This document shows, in pieces, positions 1 through 8,481 of a stretch of 64,000 nt of DNA. The position numbers and the translations under genes were made by a program. The notes beneath the pieces are model-generated. The model was not told where the DNA came from, made no database searches, and saw only the letters and a program-made list of their open reading frames with translations. How positions within the stretch are numbered: position 1 is the stretch's first letter; every line of letters starts with the position of its first letter. The stretch is from Collinsella aerofaciens (GTDB lineage Bacteria > Actinomycetota > Coriobacteriia > Coriobacteriales > Coriobacteriaceae), in the NCBI GenBank assembly GCA_008668235.1, contig RQCP01000043.1:62001-126000 (forward strand), given 5' to 3'.

Positions 1-123
1 AAGTTAGCCATAGTTGACCAAATAGTTATACTAAACTAGTCTCAAAAGTGTGCTCGAGCAAACTAATGAACTCGGGTGCTGAGGCACCGTGCCGCGTCAA
101 ATGCGGCAAAAGGGAGAAGCAAC

Positions 124-2463
124 ATGAAGAAGTCGACGTTTAACACCCTGCTTGTCGGTGGCGGTTTTCTGCTTGGCACGGCCGGCATCAAGCTGCTTAC
201 CAGCGCTCCGGTCAAGAATGCCTGCGTGCAGGGTATCGCGTGCGGCATGCGCATCAAGAACGGCTACCAGGACATGGTCGAGCAGGCCAAGGCCAATGTC
301 GATGACATGGTTGCCGAGGCTGCCTACATCACCCAGAGCGAGGCCGCTGCTGCCGAGGCAGCTGAGTACCGCTCCCAGGCACAAACTATGAGATTCTCGA
401 TTATCAGCGAGATCCCCGGCAGGACCCGTCTTCAATTGGCGGGTCCTGTGCCAGAGAGCGATCTCGATGCACTTCTTAAGCTCAGCGGCGATATCGACGG
501 CGTGCACAAGGTGCGCGTTTATGGCCGTATTGGCCAGATGGCGCTGGAGTACGACGAGCCGCGCCGCGCGAGCGTGCTCGACGCCCTGGGCGCACTCGAT
601 GCTCAAGCTATCGCCGATGCCAAGTCGGGCTACGTGATGCAACTCGAGCCGCGCAAGCACAAGCTCGTCATGGATCTTGCCACACTTATCGGCGCCCACT
701 ACGCGCGCCGCTGGTTCTTGCCGACGCCGCTGCGTGCTATCTTTGTCGTGGCCGGTTACATGGCATTTTTGCGCGCTGCCCTTCATGAGCTGGCGCAGCC
801 GCGCCTAACCGTTCCTGTGCTTGACGCTTCGGCCATCGGCATTTCGTTCGTCAAACGTGATGTCGACACCGCGGGCCAGACGATGTTCCTGCTCAACGTG
901 GGCGAGCTGCTCGAGGACTACACCCGCGCCATGAGCGAAAACGAACTCATCAACTCGCTGCTCGATGTTCCCGACAAGGCGCAAAAGGTCGTCGGCGACA
1001 CCGAGGTAAGCGTTGCTGCCACCGAGCTTGAACCCGGCGATTTGGTCGCCGTGCGCACCGGCATGTCTATCTGCATCGACGGCGTGGTCGAGCAGGGGAG
1101 CGCTATGGTCAACCAGGCGACCCTGACTGGCGAGCCGCTGGCCGTCGAGCGCAGCGTGTGCGACGATGTATTCGCTGGCACCGTCGTGGAAGACGGCAGC
1201 ATCTTGGTGCGCGTGCGCGCCAACACGGCACAGACCAAGTTGCGCTCGATCGTCTCGCTCGTGCAGACGGCCGACTCGCTCAAGTCCGAGGGTCAGTCGC
1301 ACATGGAGGACCTCGCCAACAAGATCGTCCCGTGGAACTTCTTGCTCGCGGGCCTGGTTGCGCTTACCACCCGCAGCCTCATCAAGACCTCGGCGGCGCT
1401 GATGGTCGACTACTCGTGCGCACTCAAGCTCACGGGTTCCGTCGCCGTCATGACTGCCATGAGCGATGCCGCAAAGATGGGCGTCATGGTCAAGGGCGCC
1501 AAGTACTTTGAGTCGTTTGCCAAGGCCGACACCATTGTGTTTGATAAGACCGGCACGCTTACCGAGGCGCAGCCGCGCCTGGCTTGCGTGCTGACGACCG
1601 ACGGCTGGAGCGAGGACGAGGTCCTGCGCCTTTCTGCCTGCCTGGAGGAGCATTTCCCGCATCCGGTGGCGCGTGCCGTGGTCAACGCCGCCCGCGAGCG
1701 CGGGCTCGAGCATCGTGAACGCCATGCCGCGGTCGAGTACATCGTGGCGCATGGTATTGCTTCGTCCATCGAAGGTCGTCGCGCAATTATTGGCTCGGCA
1801 CACTTTGTGTTTGAGGACGAGAGCGCGCAGCTCGAGTCCGACATTAAAGAGCAAATCGAGTCCCAGATGCAGGGCCTGTCGCCGCTGTATCTGGCGGTCG
1901 ATGGCAAGGTCGTCGGCGTGCTCGGTATCGAGGATCCGCTCAAGGCCGGGGTCCGTGAGGCCATCGCCGACCTGCATGCGCTGGGCGTCAAGCATGTCGT
2001 TATGCTCACGGGCGACTCCGAGCGCACGGCCGAGCGCATCGCGCGAGAGGCGGGCGTCGATGAGTTTAAGGCCGAGCTGCTGCCCGAGGACAAGTACGCG
2101 TATGTGGAGCGCATTAAGGGCGAGGGGCGCCACGTTGCCATGGTGGGCGACGGCGTCAACGATTCGCCGGCGCTCGGTTTGGCCGACGTGGGCCTGGCGA
2201 TGGGTGGCGGAAGCGACATTGCCAAGGAGGTCGCCGATATCATCCTGACCGATACGGATCTGGCCGCAATCGTGCGCCTGCGCCGTATGAGCCAGGGGCT
2301 TATCGACCGTCTGACGAGTTCGTATTCCAAGGTGATGCTCACCAACTCGGCTCTGCTGGCGCTGGGCATTACCGGCGCGATTACCCCGCAGGCGTCGTCG
2401 TTGCTGCACAACGGCTCGACGATTGCCTACAGCCTGGGCAACGCAAAGGCGTACCTGCGCTAG
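124..2463 (+). CDS. Heavy-metal translocating P-type ATPase with DUF6110-like N-terminus
   Basis: Predicted inner-membrane P1B-type cation pump of 779 aa. The phosphorylation motif DKTGT is at about residues 474-478; TGEP (actuator domain) and GDGVNDSPA (hinge) are also present. The first ~75 residues contain a hydrophobic helix followed by a charged Ala/Glu-rich stretch. They resemble the small DUF6110 proteins that usually sit as separate genes beside such pumps, so this looks like a fusion. A HMA_2-like ferredoxin fold follows (around IPGRTRLQL). The membrane metal motif normally written CPC reads SCA in the stretch VDYSCALKL, so the transported metal cannot be named. The ATG at 124 is chosen because GGGAG lies about 8 bases upstream; the in-frame ATG at 76 has no such site. 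Confidence 0.9.
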   Translation: MKKSTFNTLLVGGGFLLGTAGIKLLTSAPVKNACVQGIACGMRIKNGYQDMVEQAKANVDDMVAEAAYITQSEAAAAEAAEYRSQAQTMRFSIISEIPGRTRLQLAGPVPESDLDALLKLSGDIDGVHKVRVYGRIGQMALEYDEPRRASVLDALGALDAQAIADAKSGYVMQLEPRKHKLVMDLATLIGAHYARRWFLPTPLRAIFVVAGYMAFLRAALHELAQPRLTVPVLDASAIGISFVKRDVDTAGQTMFLLNVGELLEDYTRAMSENELINSLLDVPDKAQKVVGDTEVSVAATELEPGDLVAVRTGMSICIDGVVEQGSAMVNQATLTGEPLAVERSVCDDVFAGTVVEDGSILVRVRANTAQTKLRSIVSLVQTADSLKSEGQSHMEDLANKIVPWNFLLAGLVALTTRSLIKTSAALMVDYSCALKLTGSVAVMTAMSDAAKMGVMVKGAKYFESFAKADTIVFDKTGTLTEAQPRLACVLTTDGWSEDEVLRLSACLEEHFPHPVARAVVNAARERGLEHRERHAAVEYIVAHGIASSIEGRRAIIGSAHFVFEDESAQLESDIKEQIESQMQGLSPLYLAVDGKVVGVLGIEDPLKAGVREAIADLHALGVKHVVMLTGDSERTAERIAREAGVDEFKAELLPEDKYAYVERIKGEGRHVAMVGDGVNDSPALGLADVGLAMGGGSDIAKEVADIILTDTDLAAIVRLRRMSQGLIDRLTSSYSKVMLTNSALLALGITGAITPQASSLLHNGSTIAYSLGNAKAYLR

Positions 2464-2487
2464 CAGACGTGTTCGCCCACGTTATCT

Positions 2488-2533
2488 GGCCTGCGCCCAG
2501 ACGGCATCGGTGTCGTCCGGGCGCAGGCCTTTT
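2488..2533 (+). terminator. Rho-independent terminator after the P-type ATPase
   Basis: An 11-bp perfect stem (GGCCTGCGCCC at 2488-2498 with its complement at 2519-2529) is followed by TTTT. It lies 25 bases after the ATPase stop and separates it from the toxin-antitoxin promoter. Confidence 0.8.
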
Positions 2534-2537
2534 GCAT

Positions 2538-2586
2538 TTGAACATTTGCTAACTTCTCTATATAGTGTTGCTAGCAAGGCTAGCAA
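2538..2586 (+). promoter_or_regulatory. Toxin-antitoxin promoter with overlapping palindromic operator
   Basis: A sigma70-type promoter can be read directly: TTGAAC (2538-2543), 17 bases, TATAGT (2561-2566). Just downstream is the inverted repeat TTGCTAGC-AAG-GCTAGCAA (2568-2586), which would overlap the transcription start. This is the arrangement expected for an operator bound by the antitoxin or toxin-antitoxin complex. Autoregulation is inferred from the family. Confidence 0.75.
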
Positions 2587-2606
2587 TTGAAGGGAGCGAG
2601 ATCGAC

Positions 2607-2960
2607 GTGGGTGCTGTTAGCGGCATGGCGCAGGTGAACGTTCGCGTGGATCGCCAGGTCAAGGATCATGCGGAGGAAGTGTTGCGGCTTTCGGGCAGAT
2701 CACTGCCCGAGCTTATCAAAAAGGTGGTGGCCAAGGTCGCGCAGGGTGGCGGGCAGTGCGAGGAAGTGCTTGCGGCCGTCGACGACCGGCAGCAGACCGT
2801 CGCGCACGATACTCCGTTCGCCGCATCATGGGCGGCGGCGGATCAGCTTTACGCGGACCTGGGCATCGCTACGTCGCCCGTATCCGACGATCGCGATTGG
2901 GGCGTAATCTATTCCGAAGCCATGGACGAGCGCTATCGCCAAAAGGGGATGATCCTGTGA
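2607..2960 (+). CDS. RelB/DinJ-like antitoxin of a PIN-toxin pair
   Basis: A 117-aa protein beginning shortly before MAQVNVRVDRQVKDHAEEV, a ribbon-helix-helix N-terminus of the RelB/DinJ type (beta strand, then helix with LSGRSLPELIKK). The C-terminal half has no recognised fold and would wrap the toxin. GTG at 2607 is in frame with AGGGAG ten bases upstream; ATG 2625 is the alternative and begins right at the conserved motif. The stop overlaps the GTG of the downstream PIN gene by 4 bases, so translation of the two is coupled. It is likely a DNA-binding autorepressor acting on the palindrome at 2568-2586. Confidence 0.75.
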   Translation: MGAVSGMAQVNVRVDRQVKDHAEEVLRLSGRSLPELIKKVVAKVAQGGGQCEEVLAAVDDRQQTVAHDTPFAASWAAADQLYADLGIATSPVSDDRDWGVIYSEAMDERYRQKGMIL

Positions 2961-3472
2961 ACGGGGCTCCTCTCAAAATAATGGTGGACGCCAACGTATG
3001 GGTTGATTCGTTTTGCGTCGACCATGCCGAGTCGCTTGCCGCGCGTGCGTTTATTGGGCAGGCGACGGAGACGGGGGCGTTGCTGTTCTTCCCGGTGCAT
3101 ATCGCTAAGGACGTACTGTACGTTGTCCAACACGAGCTGAAGCGTAGCGTTCTTGCCAGCGGGGGAACGCTCGACGAGGCATCTGCCCGCGCAATTGGCG
3201 ATGCGGCGTTGGCGTTTGTTCGAAACATGACCGAAAACGCCGCGGCCGTGGGTGCAGATGCGTCGGACCTTTGGCTGGCCGACAAATACTTAGCGCTCCA
3301 TCGCGATTACGAGGACAACTTGGTGCTCGCCGCGTGCAAGCGCGCACAGGTCGATTACTTGGTGACTAACGATCTCAAGCTGCTCGAACATGCCGATCTT
3401 GCGGCAAAGACACCTCGCCAAATGATGCCGATTCTTGCTTTGGCCGAACGCGGCGGCGCGGCTATCGGTTGA
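2957..3472 (+). CDS. PIN-domain toxin (VapC-like ribonuclease)
   Basis: A 171-aa PIN-domain protein. The N-terminal MVDANVWVDSF supplies the first catalytic Asp. Acidic residues in the stretch around DYEDNLVLAACKRA and the C-terminal VTND motif complete the usual metal-binding set. PIN proteins of toxin-antitoxin pairs are RNA endonucleases. Start GTG 2957 overlaps the antitoxin stop (GTGA) and has AAGGGG 7-8 bases before it. The unusual point is the partner: PIN toxins are mostly paired with VapB-type antitoxins, whereas this one sits behind a RelB/DinJ-like protein. Confidence 0.8.
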   Translation: MNGAPLKIMVDANVWVDSFCVDHAESLAARAFIGQATETGALLFFPVHIAKDVLYVVQHELKRSVLASGGTLDEASARAIGDAALAFVRNMTENAAAVGADASDLWLADKYLALHRDYEDNLVLAACKRAQVDYLVTNDLKLLEHADLAAKTPRQMMPILALAERGGAAIG

Positions 3473-3484
3473 CGCGAACTGTTT

Positions 3485-3521
3485 GCGGGCCTCTTGGACG
3501 ACGATGCGCCAAGGGACCCGC
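3485..3521. terminator. Hairpin between convergent genes
   Basis: GCGGGCCTCTTGG (3485-3497) pairs with CCAAGGGACCCGC (3509-3521), 12 of 13 positions counting one wobble. It sits between the stops of the converging PIN gene and the minus-strand gene at 3531. No T tract follows on either strand, so its role as a terminator is uncertain. Confidence 0.4.
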
Positions 3522-3530
3522 GTCTGCTAT

Positions 3531-3965
3531 TTACAAAAGCTCGGCCTTAATGGCGGGACTTTCTGCGAGCTGCTCGGCTGCCTTTTCGTCGGAGCTGTCG
3601 AGTACTGCCAGACTGCGGTAGACCCACTCGTTGACCTGGGTGTTCTTGACGCCTGCGGTCTGCATAAGGGCGCCTACCTCGCGGATTGCTGCGAACAGAT
3701 CGGCTTTGGGACCCGCGAGCTCGACCTCGATGCCGTGGTAGGCGGTCACGCCGCGGTTTTCGCTCACGTGGTCGATAAAGTCCTTGACGGTCTCAAGCTG
3801 CTGGGCGAGAGCTGCATCATCGTCAGCGTCCAGCGCGACGAGTGCGTTCGATACTGTGAGGGCGGGATGTCCGCAGGGGACAAAGCCTTCGATGACATCC
3901 ATAGCTTCGGTAATGGTTGAGCCCAGGCCCGCGAGGGCATTGACGAGTTGCTGCTTGGTATCCAT
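3531..3965 (-). CDS. Hypothetical protein, 144 aa
   Basis: I do not recognise the family. The protein is soluble and acidic, with no signal peptide and no membrane segment. It looks mostly helical, with Ala/Leu-rich stretches (for example DDDAALAQQLETVKDFIDHV). A single Cys lies in GFVPCGHPAL. The start ATG has AAAGGACC upstream. The gene stands alone, convergent with the PIN toxin and divergent from tmRNA. Codon use matches the neighbouring genes, which supports it being real. Confidence 0.65.
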   Translation of the reverse strand: MDTKQQLVNALAGLGSTITEAMDVIEGFVPCGHPALTVSNALVALDADDDAALAQQLETVKDFIDHVSENRGVTAYHGIEVELAGPKADLFAAIREVGALMQTAGVKNTQVNEWVYRSLAVLDSSDEKAAEQLAESPAIKAELL

Positions 3966-4202
3966 AACGGTCCTTTCGACGGGTCAATTTTGCTTGGCGA
4001 AAATATACGTGACGCGATCGGTAGCAAAAGTGTGAAGTGCTGCGCACATTGAGGTCTTCACAGCTCGTGCATAGAACAGCTGTCCGCTTTCAGAACGTGG
4101 TAAGATAACACTCCACAAGCGGGGCTCGCCCCGCATGTTCCTTGAAAAGTCGACGGGTGTTGGGTGCTCGTGCCCAATGCCATCCAGACTTTCCCGACAT
4201 TC

Positions 4203-4566
4203 GGGGGCGACTGGTTTCGACACGATAGCTCTGAGAGAGGAAGCAAGCCGAGGTCTCCTCGCCTCGCTAAACAGGGGTACCGTCAAATTGAATTGACAAC
4301 AACTCTTCTTTTGAGCCTATGGCTCTCGCTGCTTAGTTTATAGCGGCGCGTCAGCCCGGTGATTTCCCCGACACCGGCGCGACGTCATTTTAGGGGAATG
4401 CTCCTGCGCACGTAATCGGTATGGCGCGGGCTAAGACCGAACCGGTTAGGACGCCGCGAGCGTGTCGCTGCGCGCAAAGCGTCCGAGACTAAACCAGCGA
4501 CTGAGCTTGGAGATGCCAATCAGGGGGCTTTCGTGGACCGGAGTTCGATTCTCCGCGCCTCCACCA
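4203..4566 (+). ncRNA. ssrA: tmRNA (transfer-messenger RNA)
   Basis: The 5' end GGGGGCGACTGG and the 3' end CGCCTCC-A-CCA pair as a 7-bp acceptor stem (one G-U). A T arm with GGAGTTCGATTCTCC closes the tRNA-like domain, and CCA is encoded. The tag reading frame ends DNNSSFEPMALAA followed by TAG (4295-4336), the standard ALAA degron. The first residue before DNN is uncertain. tmRNA with SmpB rescues stalled ribosomes. A strong terminator follows at 4575. Its promoter was not clearly identified; TAAGAT at 4101 is a possible -10 box. Confidence 0.95.
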
Positions 4567-4574
4567 TAAGTAAC

Positions 4575-4608
4575 AGGCAGGTAGATATTCGTATCTACCT
4601 GCCTTTTT
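4575..4608 (+). terminator. tmRNA terminator
   Basis: A 13-bp perfect stem (AGGCAGGTAGATA with its complement) with the stable loop TTCG, ending in five T. It lies 8 bases after the tmRNA CCA. Confidence 0.9.
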
Positions 4609-4623
4609 ATTTCTAGTCCGTAC

Positions 4624-4640
4624 CGCGGAGAATCGAACTC
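4624..4640 (-). repeat. Inverted copy of the tmRNA 3' end (17 bp)
   Basis: These 17 bases are the exact reverse complement of 4541-4557, the T-arm segment GAGTTCGATTCTCCGCG of tmRNA. The 3' end of ssrA is a common attachment site for integrating elements, so this may be the scar of a past insertion. The flanking bases do not extend the match. Confidence 0.7.
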
Positions 4641-4685
4641 TATGCAGGGCGCGGCCGTAAAGAAAACGCCTCAGTGACGCAGAGT

Positions 4686-4950
4686 GGGACGTGCTTTCCC
4701 AATGGCGGCCCAGGCGGAAAGTCCATCCCAGAATCCGCGCTCAGACTGGAACGTAGTTTCCGGATGGCGCCTCAAGCGGAAACTGCGACCCGGAATCGAG
4801 CCGTAGAGTGGGACGTAGTTTCCGGATGACACATCAAGCGGAAAGCGCATCCCGGAATCTAAGCTCGAAATGGGATTCATTTTCCTGATGACGGGCTCAG
4901 CGGAAAATGAGACCCGGAATTTGCTCTGAGAACGGGACACACTTTCCGCT
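4686..4950. repeat. Tandem array of 62-bp hairpin repeats
   Basis: Four full units start at 4686, 4748, 4810 and 4872, exactly 62 bases apart, with a partial fifth at 4934. Each full unit holds a ~44-base hairpin (4686-4729, 4748-4791, 4810-4853, 4872-4915). The arms read roughly GGGAC..TTTCC and GGAAA..CCC around a variable loop. Arm bases change together between units: CTTTCC/GGAAAG, GTTTCC/GGAAAC and ATTTTCC/GGAAAAT. Unit three has one uncompensated change. There is no coding capacity. The covarying stems argue for selection on structure, either RNA or a DNA protein-binding site. Confidence 0.85.
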
Positions 4951-5034
4951 TCACCTGCCGCCTCAAAAAACCTGCGCGCTCGCCATCCCAAAACTGGGTA
5001 GAAGAGAGCCAAAACGCAATCGCAGGAGGTCAAC

Positions 5035-5913
5035 ATGACTGCAGAAGATAAGGCAAAGAACGCCGGCAAGGTCGCGCTCGTCCTGGAGGGCGGTAGCTTT
5101 CGCGGGCAATTTACCGCAGGCGTGCTCGACGTCCTCATGGAGGCTGGTGTCGAAATCCCGGCGGTGTACGGCGTCTCGGCCGGCGCCCTCAACGGCGTGA
5201 ACTATAAGTCGCACCAGATCGGCCGTGCCAACCGCATCAACCTGGCTTTCTGCAACGACAGCCGCTTCATGGGCGCCGCATCGTTTGCGTCCACGGGCTC
5301 TATTGTGGGTTACGACTTTATTTTCAACGATGTCCAGGACCGCCTGGATCCCTTTGACAACGAGACGTTCGACGCGAGCCCCATCGAGATGTACGCCGTC
5401 GCGACGGACATGCTCTTTGGAACTGCCACGTACCTCCCGGTCAAAAGCGCCGTGCTCGATCTCGACGCCGTGCGCGCATCGACCTCGTTGCCGCTGGTGA
5501 CGCCGCCGGTCGAGATTGACGGGCACAAATATGTCGACGGCGGCGTGGCCGATTCGGTCCCCATCGAGCATGTGCTCGAGGAGGCGGGCTTCGACCGTGC
5601 GGTCGTCATCGTCACGCAGGACCGCTCGTACGAGAAAAAACCCTACGAGTTTTTGCCGGCCGCGCGTGCGCGTTATGCCGACTACCCCTACCTGCTCGAG
5701 GCTATCGAGACGCGCCACGACCGTTATAACATCCAGCGCATGCATCTGTGGAAGTATGAGCGCGAGGGCCGTGCGCTGGTCGTTGCTCCGCAAAAGCCGG
5801 TCGAGGTCGGCCATGTCGAGCACGATTCGGCAAAGCTTTTGGACCTGTATATCCAGGGCCGTCAGGAGGCAAAGCGCCTGCTCGCGGAAATCCAAGAGTT
5901 CGTTGAGCGCTAA
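5035..5913 (+). CDS. Patatin-like phospholipase
   Basis: A 292-aa serine acyl hydrolase of the patatin/RssA-like family. The oxyanion motif GGSFRG is at residues 19-24, the nucleophile elbow GVSAG at 46-50 (Ser48) and the catalytic Asp in DGG at Asp168, giving the Ser-Asp dyad. There is no signal peptide, so it is probably cytoplasmic or membrane-associated and hydrolyses acyl esters of lipids; the true substrate is unknown. Start ATG 5035 has a perfect AGGAGGT five bases upstream. The gene is monocistronic between the hairpin array and the rplM promoter. Patatin-like proteins of this length without extra domains are common in gut Actinobacteria and Firmicutes. Confidence 0.9.
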   Translation: MTAEDKAKNAGKVALVLEGGSFRGQFTAGVLDVLMEAGVEIPAVYGVSAGALNGVNYKSHQIGRANRINLAFCNDSRFMGAASFASTGSIVGYDFIFNDVQDRLDPFDNETFDASPIEMYAVATDMLFGTATYLPVKSAVLDLDAVRASTSLPLVTPPVEIDGHKYVDGGVADSVPIEHVLEEAGFDRAVVIVTQDRSYEKKPYEFLPAARARYADYPYLLEAIETRHDRYNIQRMHLWKYEREGRALVVAPQKPVEVGHVEHDSAKLLDLYIQGRQEAKRLLAEIQEFVER

Positions 5914-6013
5914 CGACGGCGAACCCTCAAAAAATGACAACAGCTAAAAAGCTGGAAAAATCACAGCTCGTGGATGACATGTGCAGAAACTCTGGTCGGA
6001 GCCAAAATACCTG

Positions 6014-6041
6014 TTGACTCGTACGGCGAGCGGGGTAATAT
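6014..6041 (+). promoter_or_regulatory. rplM-rpsI promoter
   Basis: TTGACT (6014-6019), 16 bases, TAATAT (6036-6041): a good sigma70-type promoter 66 bases before the rplM start. The roughly 60-base leader is long enough for a regulatory structure, but I see no convincing one. Confidence 0.75.
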
Positions 6042-6107
6042 GGACGGGTTACTTGCAGAGCCCCGTGAATCTCTGTAACAACACGTACTGTACATGGAGG
6101 AGTCTAA

Positions 6108-6551
6108 GTGATTTCGAAATCGACTCACTACGCCAAGCAGGGCGAGGTCCAGCGCAACTGGGTTCTCGTCGACGCCGATGGTGCTGTCCTGGGCCGTCTT
6201 GCCACCCAGATCGCAATGATCCTGCGCGGTAAGAACAAGCCCCAGTTCACGCCCAACAGCGACTGCGGCGACTTCGTTGTCGTCATCAACGCCGATAAGG
6301 TCCAGCTTACCGGTAACAAGGCTGACACGAAGACCTATTATCGCCACAGCGGCTACAACGGCGGCCTCAAGGCTGAGAGCTTCCGCCAGGCTATGGAGAA
6401 GCACCCGGAGAAGGTCATCGAGCGCGCCGTTCGCGGTATGCTGCCCAAGACCACCCTCGGCCGTGCCCAGATGACCAAGCTTAAGGTCTACGCTGGTGCC
6501 GAGCATCCGCATGCTGCCCAGAACCCCACGAAGATTGAGCTGGAGGCTTAA
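6108..6551 (+). CDS. rplM: 50S ribosomal protein L13
   Basis: A 147-aa L13 protein of the large ribosomal subunit; the length is typical. Recognisable stretches are the N-terminal WVLVDADGAVLGRLAT, the central KTYYRHSGYNGG, and the C-terminal RAVRGMLPKTTLGR and VYAGAEHPHAAQ. It starts at GTG 6108, with GGAGG seven bases upstream. It forms the conserved two-gene operon with rpsI, which begins 2 bases after its stop. Confidence 0.97.
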   Translation: MISKSTHYAKQGEVQRNWVLVDADGAVLGRLATQIAMILRGKNKPQFTPNSDCGDFVVVINADKVQLTGNKADTKTYYRHSGYNGGLKAESFRQAMEKHPEKVIERAVRGMLPKTTLGRAQMTKLKVYAGAEHPHAAQNPTKIELEA

Positions 6552-6553
6552 AG

Positions 6554-6949
<396 letters not shown>

Positions 6950-6979
6950 GGTTTTATCTCCTTTCGAGATACAATGTAC

Positions 6980-7024
6980 AAGCGGGGCCTGCCGATTCCT
7001 CGGCGGGTCCCGCTTTTCTTTTTC
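6980..7024 (+). terminator. Terminator after rpsI
   Basis: The stem AAGCGGGGCCTGCCGA with TCGGCGGGTCCCGCTT (one mismatch) has loop TTCC and is followed by TTTTCTTTTT. It ends the rplM-rpsI operon. Confidence 0.9.
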
Positions 7025-7072
7025 GACTAGGGCGGGCGGTTGCATATCGCCTGCTAGGGAAGGAGCGATCCT

Positions 7073-8410
7073 ATGCCCCAGAACATCTTCGGTACCGACG
7101 GCGTTCGTGGCGTCGCCAACGCCGATCTTTCGTGCGACCTCGCGTTTCGCCTGGGCCGCGCGGCGACCAAGTTTCTTGGTCCGGACATCTGCATCGGCCG
7201 TGACACGCGCCTTTCGGGCACTATGCTCGAGAGCGCTCTGACCGCCGGCATTATGGCCGAGGGCGGCCGCCCGCACTGCTGCGGCGTCATTCCTACGCCG
7301 GCCGTGGCGCTGCTCACCGTCCAAAACGAGCTCGATGGCGGCATCGTCATCTCCGCTTCGCATAATCCGCCGGAGTTCAACGGCATCAAGTTCTTTAGCC
7401 GCAAGGGCATGAAGCTTCCCGATGCTGTCGAGGAAGAGATCAGCGCCTGGGTCATGTCCGAGGAAGCCATGGCTGCCGACACGCGGCCGACCGGTGCCGG
7501 CGTGGGCCACATCATCAAGATGAAGGACGCTCGCAAGGCATACGTCGACCACGCCATCGATACGCTTGATGGCCTGAGGCTCGACGGCCTGGTCGTTGCC
7601 GTCGACTGCGGCCACGGTGCTTCTTGCCAGACCACGCCCGCCGCGCTGCAGCGCCTGGGTGCTACGGTCCATGCCATCAACACCGATTATTGCGGCACCG
7701 ACATCAACGTCGAGTGCGGCTCTACGCACCTCGAGCCCCTGCGCGAGCTCGTGCTGCGCACCCATGCTGACATCGGTCTGGCCCACGACGGCGACGCCGA
7801 CCGCGTGCTGTTCGTGGACAGCGAGGGCAATGAGATCGATGGTGACTACATCCTGGCTATCTGCGGTTCTGACCTCGCCGCTCGCGGCAAGCTCGCCAAC
7901 TCCGAGATCGTCTCGACCGTCATGTGCAACCTGGGCTTCTCCATCGCTATGAAGGAGCAGGGCTTCGAGATGGTTCAGACCGCCGTGGGCGACCGTTATG
8001 TTCTTGAGCGTATGCTCGCGGACGGCGCCGTCATCGGCGGCGAACAGTCCGGCCACATTATCTTCCTGGAGCACAACACCACCGGTGACGGCTTGGTGAC
8101 GGCTCTGCAGCTGCTGGCCGTGCTCAAGCGCACCGGTCGTACCCTCACCGATCTTTCCGGCATCATGAAGAAGTACCCGCAGGTGCTCGTCAACGTGCAT
8201 TCCGACAACAAGGCTGGTCTGGACGATTGCCAGCCCATCTGGGATGCCGTCGCTGCTGCCGAGAAGGAGCTTGACGGCCGTGGCCGCATTCTGGTGCGCC
8301 CGAGCGGTACCGAGCCGCTGGTCCGCGTGATGGCCGAGGCCGAGACGCATGAGTTGACCCAGCGCGTTGTCGACGACATCGTCGAGGTTGTCAAGCGCGA
8401 ACTTCCCTAA
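7073..8410 (+). CDS. glmM: Phosphoglucosamine mutase
   Basis: A 445-aa enzyme interconverting glucosamine-6-phosphate and glucosamine-1-phosphate for UDP-GlcNAc and peptidoglycan synthesis. It starts MPQNIFGTDGVRG, the family signature. The active-site phosphoserine is Ser96 in ISASHNP. The metal-binding loop reads DGDADR and the C-terminal phosphate-binding loop RPSGTEPLVRVM. Length and order match GlmM rather than the longer PGM/PMM enzymes. GGAAGGAG precedes the ATG. Its closeness to nagB puts synthesis and breakdown of amino sugars at one locus. Confidence 0.96.
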   Translation: MPQNIFGTDGVRGVANADLSCDLAFRLGRAATKFLGPDICIGRDTRLSGTMLESALTAGIMAEGGRPHCCGVIPTPAVALLTVQNELDGGIVISASHNPPEFNGIKFFSRKGMKLPDAVEEEISAWVMSEEAMAADTRPTGAGVGHIIKMKDARKAYVDHAIDTLDGLRLDGLVVAVDCGHGASCQTTPAALQRLGATVHAINTDYCGTDINVECGSTHLEPLRELVLRTHADIGLAHDGDADRVLFVDSEGNEIDGDYILAICGSDLAARGKLANSEIVSTVMCNLGFSIAMKEQGFEMVQTAVGDRYVLERMLADGAVIGGEQSGHIIFLEHNTTGDGLVTALQLLAVLKRTGRTLTDLSGIMKKYPQVLVNVHSDNKAGLDDCQPIWDAVAAAEKELDGRGRILVRPSGTEPLVRVMAEAETHELTQRVVDDIVEVVKRELP

Positions 8411-8481
8411 TGGTCAAAAACCGTTGCCAAGTGGTAAACTGTTAAGGTTATTTTGATTGATCGGTATGTCCGAGGGGGAGC

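Noticed and set aside
805..2409. Long antisense open frame over the P-type ATPase
   Set aside because: High-GC codon bias opens the antisense frames; the product is His/Arg/Gln-rich with no motif. The same applies to long antisense frames over glmM, metH, glnN, DUF711, ychF, guaA and res.
4686..4950. CRISPR array
   Set aside because: The repeats are contiguous 62-bp units with diverged sequence; there are no short identical repeats separated by unique spacers and no cas genes nearby.
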